A stretch of 64,000 nucleotides of DNA from Lichenibacterium minor (GCF_004137685.1 NZ_QYBB01000007.1:1-64000), one strand, 5' to 3'; positions 1 to 8,114 are shown, numbered from the stretch's first letter. The notes: generated by a model not told the origin, from the letters alone. Numbers and translations are program-made.

Positions 1-200
1 AGGTAACGCCATGGACAGCCGGTCCGCAGCAGAAACAGGATCGCATTCATCGCCGAGCGCATGTTGGTTTTCCGCGGCCTGCCACCGGGAGTCGCATCCG
101 GGATCAGCGGACCCAGCACCGCCCATTCCGCGTCCGTGACGTCGCTCGGGAAGCCACCGCCCGGCCGCTTGTACTTTTCTCGCTGTTCGTCGGTCCACAT
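1..200 (-). CDS. IS5-family transposase, N-terminal part, cut by the window edge
   Basis: Reading leftwards from the ATG at 200, an uninterrupted frame runs off the window. The first 66 residues contain TDAEWAVLGPLIP, GGRPRKT and FLLRTGCPWRYL, which match the N-terminal helix-turn-helix (DUF4096) segment of IS5-family DDE transposases. The catalytic DDE domain lies outside the window, so whether the element is complete cannot be judged. Bases 201-280 are its upstream flank and presumably hold its terminal repeat, which I could not delimit. A second IS5-family element begins at 281, so the two insertion sequences are nested or abutting. Confidence 0.85.
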   Translation of the reverse strand, partial: MWTDEQREKYKRPGGGFPSDVTDAEWAVLGPLIPDATPGGRPRKTNMRSAMNAILFLLRTGCPWRY

Positions 201-280
201 GGCGATCCCGCTGGCTCGGTCGCCAACTCTGAATCATATAACCAGGACGAGGTCAGCCACCCTTTTGGGTCAAGCTCTTA

Positions 281-1140
281 GGGCGTGGTGACGATTTGAG
301 GTTTGGGAATCCCCACGCGGTTTGAAATGGGATTCATCGCTGATCTCGGGGGGATCAGCGATGATGTGTGACCGGCTGCGTGACGATGAGTGGGATCGCT
401 TGAAGGCTCTGATGCCCGGCGGCACCAAAGGACGCCGTGGTCCTCGGACCGACAATCGGCTGTTCGTCGATGCTCTGCTGTTCATGGCCAGGTTCGGAGG
501 GCGCTGGCGCGATCTGCCTGCAGAGTACGGGCACTATCAAAGCGTGAAGCGCCGTTATGACAGGTGGATCGAAATGGGCGTTCTCGACGACATCCTGGCC
601 ACCGTGGCACAGGAAGCCGATCTGGAGTGGCTGATGATCGATCCGACGATTGTGCGGGCTCATCAGCATGCCGTGGGGGCCCGCCAGGACAAAGGGGGGC
701 GGATGCCCAGGGCCTGGGCCGGTCTCGCGGCGGCCTGAGCGCCAAAATCCATGCCGAAAGTGACGCTCTGGGTCTTCCCGTCCGCCTCATCGATACGCCG
801 GGCCAGCGCAACGACATCGCCCTGGATCAGGAGTTGATCGAGGGCTTCGAGGCGGGTGCCGTCATCGCCGACAAGGGTCACGATGCCGACTGTCTCGCCG
901 ACACCATGGTCGAGAGCGGAGCGGAGGTCGTCATCCCACCCAAGCGCAACCGCAAGGTTCAGCGCTCCTGCGACAAACATCTTTACCGAGAGCGTAACGC
1001 TGTCGAGCGCTTCTTCTGCAAACTCAAGCATTTCAGGCGCGTTGCCACCCGATACGACACGCTCCTCGCCAACTTCATGGGTTTCGTAAAGCTCGCCGCC
1101 ATCGCGATCTGGATCAAAAAGTTAAATCGTCACCACGCCC
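281..1140 (+). mobile_element. Complete IS5-family (IS427-group) insertion sequence, 860 bp
   Basis: The element is bounded by perfect 17-bp inverted repeats, GGGCGTGGTGACGATTT at 281-297 and its reverse complement at 1124-1140. A TA dinucleotide flanks each end (279-280 and 1141-1142), matching the 2-bp TA duplication made by IS427-group elements. The length is typical of the group. The inside is filled by a two-frame transposase. The perfect repeats and intact target duplication suggest a recent insertion. Confidence 0.9.
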
Positions 1141-1160
1141 TAGCTCTCGAATGTTGTTGA
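361..1160 (+). CDS. IS427-group transposase in two frames joined by -1 frameshifting
   Basis: This is a DDE transposase of the IS5 family. The first frame runs 361-738 and carries the N-terminal helix-turn-helix and the first catalytic aspartate (LMIDPTIVRA). The second frame, one base back, takes over near 690-700 and carries GRSRGGLSAKIHA, the second aspartate (VIADKGHDAD) and the glutamate (ERFFCKLKHFRR). The frames overlap at AAAGGGGGG (691-699), a plausible slippage tract, as expected for IS427-group elements that use programmed -1 frameshifting. The second frame passes through the right terminal repeat and stops at 1158-1160 in flanking DNA, so the last six residues come from the host. 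The catalytic residues appear intact. Confidence 0.85.
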
Positions 1161-1218
1161 GGCAGCTCTGGATGAGGCGTAGCCCATTGTTCGCAGCAAT
1201 TGCGCCTGGAGGCCTGTC

Positions 1219-1569
1219 GTGAAGCGGAGCAAGGTCGTCGCACTGCTGGTAATTGGGGTCGGACCATTGGCCCTCGCAGCTTGCGATCGACGGTCGGAGT
1301 GCCGGCAGGGTGATCCTCCGTCCCAGGACTGCCGGCCGGCCTCGTCGGCCCATGGCGGCGGTGCGGGAGGTGGCGGAAGCTCCTCGCATGGGTGGTGGCC
1401 CTTCGCCGGATCCTCGTCCAGTTCCGATGCCGTCGCAACGACGAGCGGCACGGGCGAGGCCGCGACGGCCCGCGGAGGCTTCGGCGGCACGGGCGAGGCC
1501 GCATCCGGAGGGGGGCATGGCGGCGGCGAAGGCGGGGGTGGCCATGGCGGCGGCGGGGGCGGCGAATGA
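1219..1569 (+). CDS. Small glycine-rich lipoprotein upstream of a GspS-like gene
   Basis: This 116-residue protein begins with MKRSK, a hydrophobic stretch and the lipobox LALAAC, so it should be processed by signal peptidase II and anchored by Cys22. The rest is low complexity. A second cysteine pair follows (SECRQ and QDCRP), then a serine and glycine-rich body ending in GGGHGG-type repeats. Its stop overlaps the next start (ATGA at 1566-1569), so the two genes are translationally coupled. The arrangement resembles E. coli ygiB-ygiC, where a DUF1190 lipoprotein-like gene precedes a glutathionylspermidine synthase homologue, but sequence similarity to YgiB is too weak to assert. Its function is unknown. 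Confidence 0.7.
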   Translation: MKRSKVVALLVIGVGPLALAACDRRSECRQGDPPSQDCRPASSAHGGGAGGGGSSSHGWWPFAGSSSSSDAVATTSGTGEAATARGGFGGTGEAASGGGHGGGEGGGGHGGGGGGE

Positions 1570-2714
1570 GACGCGTCCCTTCGCCCTTGCGCCCGGATTT
1601 CGACCGGATCTGCGCCGACCTCGGCTTCGCCTTCGCATACGCGGACGACGAGCCCTACTGGGACGAGACGGTCCGTTACGAATTCACGATGGAGGAGGTC
1701 GAGTGCGACCTTGAGGCGCCGACGGCGGAACTCCATGCCATGTGCCTGGAGCTCGCATCCCGGGCGGTGCAGGACGGGCGCATGCTGCGGCAGCTCGGCG
1801 TGCCCGAGATGGCGTGGGACGCCGTCGCGGCCAGCTGGAGGGCCCGCGAGCCATCCCTCTACGGCCGTTTCGACCTCTGCTTCGGCGGGGACGGGCCCGC
1901 CAAGCTCCTGGAATTCAATGGTGACACGCCGACGTCGCTCTATGAGGCCGCGGTGTTCCAGTGGCATTGGCTGGAAGCCGGCCGGACGCAGGGCTGGCTG
2001 CCTCGCGACGCCGACCAGTTCACCTCGATCCACGAGGCGTTGATTGCGCGGTGGCGCGAGGTATGGCCCGACCGCCGGCTGCACTTCGCCGCCATGGACA
2101 ACGTCGAGGACCGGGGCACGGTCTATTATCTCGCCGACACCGCGGTCCAGGCCGATCGTGTTGTCGACGTGTTGCGCATCGACGAGATCGGCCTGAGGGG
2201 CGACCGCTTCGTCGACCTCACGGACGCGCCGATCGACGTCCTGTTCAAGCTGTACCCATGGGAGTGGCTGCTGCGCGACCCCTTCGGCCATTCGGCCGGG
2301 ATGGCGACGGTCCGCATGGTCGAGCCGGCCTGGAAGATGATGCTGTCGAGCAAGGGCGTCCTGCCGCTGCTGTGGCGGCTCGCGCCGGGCCATCCGAACC
2401 TGCTCCCCGCCTTCTTCGAAGGTGAGGCTGACAGCGAGGCGCTGGGGCACAGCTGGGTGAGGAAGCCGGTCCACTCGCGCGAGGGTGCGAACATCACCAT
2501 CGTCGAACGCGGCGCCGCGTCGTCGCGCACGGGTGGGCCTTATACCGGCCCGGCCGTGCTGCAGGCCTTTCACCCCTTGCCCGTGTTCGATGGCATGCGG
2601 CCCGTTGTCGGATCGTGGATCGTCGGCGACCGCCCCTGCGGGATGGGCATACGAGAGGATGCGACGGCGATCACCGGCAATCGATCGCGCTTCGTGCCTC
2701 ACGCCATCACGTGA
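1566..2714 (+). CDS. Glutathionylspermidine synthase-like ATP-grasp protein (YgiC/GspS family)
   Basis: The 382-residue product matches the C-terminal synthetase domain of glutathionylspermidine synthases (PF03738), which use an ATP-grasp fold to form an amide between a glycine carboxylate and an amine. Visible family features are KLLEFNGDTPTSLYE, FAAMDNVEDRGTVYYL, LFKLYPWEWL, HSWVRKPVHSREGANI and a C-terminal GSWIVGDRPCGMGIRED. The amidase domain of full-length E. coli GspS is absent, as in YgiC and YjfC, whose substrates are not known. The start overlaps the stop of the lipoprotein gene. The symbol is left empty because the substrate cannot be inferred. Confidence 0.88.
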   Translation: MRRVPSPLRPDFDRICADLGFAFAYADDEPYWDETVRYEFTMEEVECDLEAPTAELHAMCLELASRAVQDGRMLRQLGVPEMAWDAVAASWRAREPSLYGRFDLCFGGDGPAKLLEFNGDTPTSLYEAAVFQWHWLEAGRTQGWLPRDADQFTSIHEALIARWREVWPDRRLHFAAMDNVEDRGTVYYLADTAVQADRVVDVLRIDEIGLRGDRFVDLTDAPIDVLFKLYPWEWLLRDPFGHSAGMATVRMVEPAWKMMLSSKGVLPLLWRLAPGHPNLLPAFFEGEADSEALGHSWVRKPVHSREGANITIVERGAASSRTGGPYTGPAVLQAFHPLPVFDGMRPVVGSWIVGDRPCGMGIREDATAITGNRSRFVPHAIT

Positions 2715-3113
2715 GGCCGACCAGTCCCGAGAGGGACATCATCGAAGGTGGTCGTTGGAGCCGGCTTACCGCTGTCGACCTGTCCATGTCGTAGGAAAGT
2801 GGCGGTAAACTCTCCCGAAGCAGATGTACATCATCGAGCAGCGTGCCCTGGCCCACCCCAAGCGGCCTGACGCGCCACCGCCATCTCCGAAAAGACGATG
2901 CTCGACCGCACACGCTTCTCTGCGGTGATTGTGAGATAGCGCCCGCTCGTTTCATGATCATTGCGACTAAATTCTAGACGTCACGCAGATAACCTACCGT
3001 TAGGAATTCACCGCTCATTTTTAGATCTTGATAACATATTTTGAGCCATCCTTGAGGAATGTCGGAGCGCCAGCCGACGCACGAACGCCGGCTCCCAGCG
3101 GCAACTCCCCTCG
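2715..3113. other. Gene-free stretch before the GH16 gene, AT-rich at its right end
   Basis: No convincing coding frame lies here. A leftward frame at 2707-2961 is arginine-rich and has no recognisable domain, so it was rejected. Bases 2950-3060 are clearly richer in A and T than the rest of the window and are the likely site of the GH16 promoter, but no clear -35/-10 pair was identified. Confidence 0.5.
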
Positions 3114-5159
3114 ATGAGATTTCGCATGGTAGATCTGACCGGCTACAAGATGACGTTCGATGACGAGTTCAACGCTCGTAGTATTTCTCAAAGTGGCACG
3201 GGCACCACTTGGTCTGACATCCGGCCGCAATGGCGTTACGATGCTGAATCGGATATCGGCTTCGGTAAGTCGTCTTTCGTCGACGCGGGATCCGGGTATG
3301 ACCCGTTCAATGTGGCCGGTGGCGCTCTGTCCATCACAGCCGTCCCAGATCGGACGGCGTCCGGCTACCCAGGTTCGTGGGAATCGGGGCTCATCAGCAC
3401 CAAGGGAACGTTCTCCCAAACCTACGGCTACTTCGAAATGCGGGCTCAGACAGCCAGCGCACCGGGCAGCTGGGATGCCTTTTGGATGTTGCCGGACAAG
3501 CCGACGGCGAACCAAGAACTCGACGTGATGGAGCACTACGGGAACAACAACCCCGGCACGTATAGCACCATTCATACCAGCGACAATACGCCCGCGAGCG
3601 CGCTTCAGGTCTACAGTCAGGACGCAAGCCGCACCACCGGCTACCACACCTACGGCATGGACTGGGAGCCCGACCGGATCACCTTCTACGTCGACGGCAA
3701 GGCGATGGGCTCCCAAGCGACGCCGAGCGACATGCACAGCCCGATGTACCTGCTGGCCGACCTCGCGACGGAGTCCAACGCCGCCGGTGGGTCGATGACG
3801 ACCAAGATCGACTATATCCGTGCTTTCTCCAAGGACCCGGCGGCGAAGGCCGTGACGCAGGGCACAGTCTCGGCGCCGGATGCCAACGATCCCGGATTGT
3901 ATGGGGCGTCGACGGCCAACGTCACAGCCGCGGCGACCTCCACGGCGACGGCTTCATCCGGTCCGACCTCGACCACGGTGGGCAGCGGCTCCGACAAGCT
4001 GGTGCTGTCGATGAGCGAGGATGCTTACAAGGGCGATGCGCAATACACAGTGTCGGTCGATGGCCAGCAGGTCGGCGGGACGCAGACCGCCCATGCGGCG
4101 CACGGGACGGCCACGGACACGCTGAACCTGCTGGGCGACTGGGCTGCCGGGTCCCACATGGTTTCGGTGAACTTCCTCAACGACCTTTACGGCGGCTCCA
4201 CCGCAACCGACCGCAACCTGTACGTCAATGGGGCTACCTACGATGGTGCGGGTGTGTCAGGCGCGCAGAACTCGCTCATGTCGACCGGCGCCAAAACCTT
4301 CGTGTTCCAGGACCTGAGCCCGACCACCACCACGACGGCGACCACCACGACGGCGACCACCACGGCGACGACCACGACGGCGACGGCCTCGTCCGGTCCG
4401 ACCTCGACCACGGTGGGTAGCGGCTCCGACAAGCTGGTGCTGTCGATGAGCGAGGATGCTTACAAGGGCGACGCGCAATACACGGTGTCGGTCGACGGCC
4501 AGCAGGTCGGCGGGACGCAGACCGCCCATGCGGCGCACGGGACGGCCACGGACACGCTGAACCTCCTGGGCGACTGGGCTGCCGGGTCCCACATGGTTTC
4601 GGTGAACTTCCTCAACGACCTTTACGGCGGCTCCACCGCAGCCGACCGCAACCTGTACATCAATGGGGCTACCTACGATGGTGCGGGTGTTTCAGGCGCG
4701 CAGAACTCGCTCATGTCGACCGGCGCCAAAACCTTCGTGTTCCAGGACGTAAGCTCGACCACCACCACCACGGCGACCTCCACGGCGACGGCCTCGTCCG
4801 GTCCGACCTCGACCACGCTGGGCAGCGGCTCCGACAAGCTGGTGCTGTCGATGAGCGAGGATGCTTACAAGGGCGACGCGCAATACACGGTGTCGGTCGA
4901 CGGCCAGCAGGTCGGCGGGACGCAGACCGCTCATGCAGCGCACGGGACGGCCACGGACACGCTGAACCTTCTGGGCGACTGGGCTGCCGGGTCCCACATG
5001 GTTTCGGTGAATTTCCTCAACGACCTTTACGGCGGCTCCACCGCAGCCGACCGCAACCTGTACATCAATGGGGCTACCTACAATGGTACCTTCGTGGGCG
5101 ACAGTCAGCACTCGCTCATGTCGAGCGGGCCACAGAACTTCACCTTCCATGCCGGCTAG
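3114..5159 (+). CDS. GH16 endo-beta-glucanase with three tandem carbohydrate-binding modules
   Basis: Residues 1-245 form a glycoside hydrolase family 16 domain: YKMTFDDEFN at the start, SWESGLISTKGTFSQTYGYFE, and the catalytic ExDxxE motif as ELDVME (nucleophile Glu135, Asp137, acid/base Glu140). This family cleaves beta-1,3/1,4-glucans or related exopolysaccharides. Three nearly identical modules follow at about residues 280-400, 425-546 and 560-681. Each contains DKLVLSMSEDAYKGDAQYTV and TDRNLYVNG-like segments resembling calcium-dependent xylan-binding modules (CBM36/CBM60-like). Threonine-rich linkers separate them. No signal peptide is visible, as in some rhizobial GH16 enzymes exported by type I systems, but no RTX nonapeptides are seen. 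The start could also be the ATG at 3126. It acts either on the cell's own polysaccharide or on plant, algal or fungal glucan. Confidence 0.88.
   Translation: MRFRMVDLTGYKMTFDDEFNARSISQSGTGTTWSDIRPQWRYDAESDIGFGKSSFVDAGSGYDPFNVAGGALSITAVPDRTASGYPGSWESGLISTKGTFSQTYGYFEMRAQTASAPGSWDAFWMLPDKPTANQELDVMEHYGNNNPGTYSTIHTSDNTPASALQVYSQDASRTTGYHTYGMDWEPDRITFYVDGKAMGSQATPSDMHSPMYLLADLATESNAAGGSMTTKIDYIRAFSKDPAAKAVTQGTVSAPDANDPGLYGASTANVTAAATSTATASSGPTSTTVGSGSDKLVLSMSEDAYKGDAQYTVSVDGQQVGGTQTAHAAHGTATDTLNLLGDWAAGSHMVSVNFLNDLYGGSTATDRNLYVNGATYDGAGVSGAQNSLMSTGAKTFVFQDLSPTTTTTATTTTATTTATTTTATASSGPTSTTVGSGSDKLVLSMSEDAYKGDAQYTVSVDGQQVGGTQTAHAAHGTATDTLNLLGDWAAGSHMVSVNFLNDLYGGSTAADRNLYINGATYDGAGVSGAQNSLMSTGAKTFVFQDVSSTTTTTATSTATASSGPTSTTLGSGSDKLVLSMSEDAYKGDAQYTVSVDGQQVGGTQTAHAAHGTATDTLNLLGDWAAGSHMVSVNFLNDLYGGSTAADRNLYINGATYNGTFVGDSQHSLMSSGPQNFTFHAG
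3951..5156 (+). repeat. Three tandem about 365-bp repeats inside the GH16 gene
   Basis: Copies lie at about 3951-4315, 4386-4750 and 4791-5156, offset by 435 and 405 bp. Copies one and two differ at only a handful of bases over their full length. Copy three matches until about 5085 and then diverges at its last 70 bp. The spacers encode threonine-rich linkers made of ACC and ACG codons, with the longest linker between copies one and two. Such near-identity at silent sites points to recent duplication or gene conversion. Confidence 0.9.
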
Positions 5160-5579
5160 AGCGGCCGGTGACTGGAGGAGCCACCAGCTCACGTCATCCA
5201 GTGACAGTTGTTCTGTCGTAGCCGTGCCGAATGTCTCCTTCGACCCGATCACGATCCAGACCGGCCTGACCGCTCCTCGTCCGAGTCGGACGATCGCTTC
5301 CGACAACGGCCCTTACCGGCACCATTCGACCCCAGCGCCGTGCGGGCGCCGGGGGCTTCTTTTCGGTTGGGACCCTTGCCGTCGCATCGGTTCGATCTGG
5401 TCGGTCCGGTATGACATTCTGTTTTGGCTGGCGAGGTCACGATGTGCCTAATGGCCTGCGGCGGCGATCCGCTTGGAGGTGACCCCGAAAGCGCTCGCCC
5501 GCAGGGTACGAAGGAAAGCCCGCAGCGATCGACATACTATAAGATGCTAAAAACAATCAGTGGTTAGAGGAGCGGTGCG
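5160..5579. other. Gene-free stretch after the GH16 gene
   Basis: Frames here are short and lack recognisable features. A small hairpin lies at 5335-5349 (GCGCC, loop, GGCGC) followed by a T-rich stretch near 5357-5363. It could be a weak rho-independent terminator for the GH16 transcript, although it sits about 175 bp past the stop. An AGAGGAG Shine-Dalgarno-like sequence ends the region at 5566-5572. Confidence 0.45.
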
Positions 5580-6263
5580 CTGCAACGCCGGGGTGTTAGG
5601 CCAGCTCATAGCGCGGCTCTGCTGGGGACCGTAGCGGTCGTGCTCGGGCTGCTTTCGTCGCCGGTAGGCGCACACGGGCGCCTGCCTGATCCGAACGGAC
5701 CACACAATGGCCTGTTCGTGCCGCCAGTCATGCATCCGCAGATGCCGGCGATGGCTGCGGAGGCTGGTGCCACTCGGCGCGTCGCTGAACAGCTCCTTTG
5801 GGATGACCGGGATGGCAGGCGGCTGCTGCAGTTCCTTGAATATCAATCCTTCGCCTGCCTTTGGGGCCGAGTGCCCGGCAGCATCACCGACGAAAACAGC
5901 CCATTCAACCGATGCGCCCATGCGTATCTCGCTGGCGTTCAAGCCCTGCTGGTGCGCCTGCAGCTTGTGCGTGGGGACCACGCCGCCGTGCGGGCGCTGA
6001 CGCAGGCCATCGCCGATGACCCCTTGGCCGCCGCCCCCCTCTGCCAGTTCAGCGCCGAAGGGTTCTGGACCGGCACGATCATATGGCCGGACTGGCCGGA
6101 CCTACTCCACCATCCCGAGGTGCTGACCTGGTTCGGCGGATTGCTGCTGCTGGCCGGCAGCAGCGTGTTCCTCGTGATCGCCGGCCTGCGCCGCCTTCCG
6201 GCCAGAGTTGACCAGCCCTCCTTTGAGGCCCGCGGGCAGTTGGCCGGCGAACGGGCGGATTGA
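5580..6263 (+). CDS. Exported hypothetical protein with a C-terminal membrane anchor, first gene of the copper cluster
   Basis: I do not recognise a family. With a start at the CTG of 5580 the product has 227 residues and a good signal peptide ending in LLSSPVGAHG. The only standard in-frame start, GTG at 5640, would cut that signal to about 12 residues. AGAGGAG at 5566-5572 is seven bases before the CTG, which supports it. The mature part has cysteines in QSFACLWGR, NRCAHAY and PLCQF, and a single membrane helix near the C-terminus (FGGLLLLAGSSVFLVIAGL). The stop is 31 bp before the DUF2946 gene and the cluster continues with copC-copD, so a periplasmic copper-related role is an inference from context only. 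Confidence 0.6.
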   Translation: MQRRGVRPAHSAALLGTVAVVLGLLSSPVGAHGRLPDPNGPHNGLFVPPVMHPQMPAMAAEAGATRRVAEQLLWDDRDGRRLLQFLEYQSFACLWGRVPGSITDENSPFNRCAHAYLAGVQALLVRLQLVRGDHAAVRALTQAIADDPLAAAPLCQFSAEGFWTGTIIWPDWPDLLHHPEVLTWFGGLLLLAGSSVFLVIAGLRRLPARVDQPSFEARGQLAGERAD

Positions 6264-6294
6264 CAAAGGCGCGTCAGTCCCATGGATTGCCCCG

Positions 6295-6672
6295 ATGGTA
6301 GCCTCGCGACCATCCGGGTCGCGGTTCGTTCTCGCCGCGACCCTCATGCTGATCCTGGCCCTGACCGGCGTCGGGCGCGGCTTCGTGGCGATGGCCAGTG
6401 AGGCGAGTTACAGCCTGGCCGGCGTCACCGTCCCGATCTGCCACTCCGGTCGGGGTGAGGCGTCGATCCCATCCGATCCGGCGCATCCCGTTCAGCACGA
6501 TTGCTGCGATGCCTGCGCCCTCCTCGCCCCCACGTTGCTGCCGGCAGCGCCAGTCCTGACCACACCGGCCGCGGTCGAGCATCACGCCGCTCACGCCGCC
6601 GCCCTCGCTTGGTCGCCCCATCTCGCGCGCCTGCGCGGCCCGCGCCTGTCCCGAGGTCCGCCGTCCGCGTGA
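6295..6672 (+). CDS. DUF2946-family small protein, possible copper-responsive upstream regulator
   Basis: The 125-residue product has an N-terminal hydrophobic segment (FVLAATLMLILALTGVGRGF) that serves as signal or anchor, then PICHSG and the cysteine cluster HDCCDACALLAP, followed by a proline- and histidine-containing tail. This layout matches the DUF2946 family. Members of that family have been reported as copper-responsive upstream open reading frames that control downstream copper genes (CutF in Rhodobacter, CruR in Bordetella). Here it lies 198 bp before copC with a strong hairpin between them, which fits such a role. The start was set at the ATG of 6295, but an upstream start cannot be excluded. 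Confidence 0.72.
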   Translation: MVASRPSGSRFVLAATLMLILALTGVGRGFVAMASEASYSLAGVTVPICHSGRGEASIPSDPAHPVQHDCCDACALLAPTLLPAAPVLTTPAAVEHHAAHAAALAWSPHLARLRGPRLSRGPPSA

Positions 6673-6712
6673 GCTGACCTCACGCGAACCCGACCCCTCT
6701 CCAGCTCCGGCC

Positions 6713-6731
6713 GGCCCGCACCATGCGGGCC
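6713..6731 (+). promoter_or_regulatory. Hairpin in the leader between the DUF2946 gene and copC
   Basis: GGCCCGC at 6713-6719 pairs with GCGGGCC at 6725-6731 around the five-base loop ACCAT. It starts 41 bp after the DUF2946 stop. No T-run follows, so it is not a standard intrinsic terminator. By analogy with DUF2946-controlled leaders it could affect readthrough into copC-copD, but that is inference. Confidence 0.4.
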
Positions 6732-6870
6732 AGCTTAGCCGTGGGTTCTCAGGACCTTCCCCATGCCCGTCTCAACGGCAACCGGCAGCCTTGCCCTTGC
6801 CCGCGGCTGATGCCGAGCCTTTCGCCTCCTCGCGGCTCGCACCCGCGTCAATCTTTCGAAGGATGACACC

Positions 6871-7239
6871 ATGACAACTTCTCTGGTCCGCATCGGCCTC
6901 GCGACTGCCCTGCTGCTCGGCTCGATCGGTGCCGCGGCAGCCCACGCGCACCTGAAAGCTTCGACACCGGCCGCTGGCACGACGATCTCGGCAGCACCCG
7001 CCGAGCTGCGCCTCGGCTTTTCGGAGGGCGTGAACCTCAAGTTCACGGGCGTCGTCGTGACCGGCCCCGCCGGAGTCGTGGCGACCAGCACTGCGGCGAT
7101 GGCGCCGGGCGATGACAAGACGCTGGTGGTGCCCGTCGCCGGCCCGCTCGCACCGGGTGCCTACAAGGTTGAATGGCACGCGCTCGCCACCGACGGCCAC
7201 AAGACGGATGGAAGCTACAGCTTCACCCTCAAGCCGTGA
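6871..7239 (+). CDS. copC: Periplasmic copper-binding protein CopC
   Basis: The 122-residue protein has a signal peptide (IGLATALLLGSIGAAAAHA) whose cleavage leaves the expected mature N-terminus with AHAHLKASTPAAG. The histidine at or just after the new N-terminus and DGHKTDGSYSFTLKP at the end match the copper(II)-binding CopC fold. The methionine-rich copper(I) loop of the Pseudomonas syringae protein is absent, as in most short CopC proteins that bind only copper(II). The stop overlaps the GTG of the next gene. CopC passes copper to or from CopD and other periplasmic partners. Confidence 0.92.
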   Translation: MTTSLVRIGLATALLLGSIGAAAAHAHLKASTPAAGTTISAAPAELRLGFSEGVNLKFTGVVVTGPAGVVATSTAAMAPGDDKTLVVPVAGPLAPGAYKVEWHALATDGHKTDGSYSFTLKP

Positions 7240-8114
7240 CCTCGCCTCTGGTCGCGCTGGCTGCCTGCCGCGTCGTCCAGGACACGGCAGCGCTACTGCT
7301 GTGGGGCGGCGGCGCCTATCTCGCCTGGCTGGTCCCCAAGGACCTCGGCAGCGCGGTGGCTGATCGTTTGCAGGTTTGGGCGGCGGCGGCGGCGGTCGCC
7401 GCAGTCATGGCGACCGCCGCCGAGCTGCCGGTCGAGGCGGCGTCGATCGGCGATGGCTGGCGCGATGCCGTGAACCCGGCCGTGATTGTCGGCGTCCTGA
7501 CTGACACAAGCAGCGGCTACGCCTGGAGCGCGCAGGCGGCAGCGGCAGCACTGCTGCTGGTGCTGCTCGGGATGGCTCCGCTACGGGCGAAGCTCACCGG
7601 AACGGCCATCACCGCGGCCTTGATGCTGGCGGGCCTGAGCCTGACAGGCCACGCCGTCATGCACGAGGGATGGCTCGGCGTGGCGAACCGCGCCAACGAT
7701 GTCCTGCATGTGCTGGCAAGCGGCGCCTGGTTCGGCGCTCTCGTTCCCGTGCTGACCATCCTGCCTTGTCTCGGGAGATCTGAAAGCCGTGCCGAGGCGG
7801 CGATCGCGCTCCGCCGGTTCTCACGGGCCGGTCACATCGCCGTGGCCCTTGTGGTGGCGACGGGGATCGCCGGCACCGCCTTGATCCTCAAGCAGTGGCC
7901 CATCGACCTCAGCTCGCCCTATCAGGTTCTGCTCGACGTCAAGGTGCTAGCCGTGGCCATGATGACCGGCTTGGCTGTCCTCAACCGATATGTCTTCGTA
8001 CCGCAACTACCCACCAGCCTTGCCAAGCTGCGCCGAGCCACCTTGGCCGAGGTGCCACTTGGCATCCTCGCCATCGCCCTGGTGGCTGTTTTCGGCTTGC
8101 TCGACCCGAGCTGA
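7236..8114 (+). CDS. copD: Inner-membrane copper transport protein CopD
   Basis: The 292-residue product has about eight membrane helices and matches the CopD family (PF05425). Typical features are the histidine motifs SLTGHAVMHEG and NDVLHVLASGAWFGALVPV, and the C-terminal DVKVLAVAMMTGLAVLNRYVF-type region. CopD is thought to work with CopC in copper movement across the inner membrane. The GTG start at 7236 overlaps the copC stop (GTGA), so the pair is translationally coupled. It is the last gene of the copper cluster. Confidence 0.9.
   Translation: MTSPLVALAACRVVQDTAALLLWGGGAYLAWLVPKDLGSAVADRLQVWAAAAAVAAVMATAAELPVEAASIGDGWRDAVNPAVIVGVLTDTSSGYAWSAQAAAAALLLVLLGMAPLRAKLTGTAITAALMLAGLSLTGHAVMHEGWLGVANRANDVLHVLASGAWFGALVPVLTILPCLGRSESRAEAAIALRRFSRAGHIAVALVVATGIAGTALILKQWPIDLSSPYQVLLDVKVLAVAMMTGLAVLNRYVFVPQLPTSLAKLRRATLAEVPLGILAIALVAVFGLLDPS

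Noticed and set aside
2707..2961. An 84-codon minus-strand frame after the GspS-like gene.
   Set aside because: Arginine-rich with no recognisable motif, and it overlaps the end of a supported gene.
3951..5156. Regularly spaced long repeats that could suggest a repeat array such as CRISPR.
   Set aside because: The units are about 365 bp, in frame, and encode carbohydrate-binding modules, so this is a protein-domain duplication.
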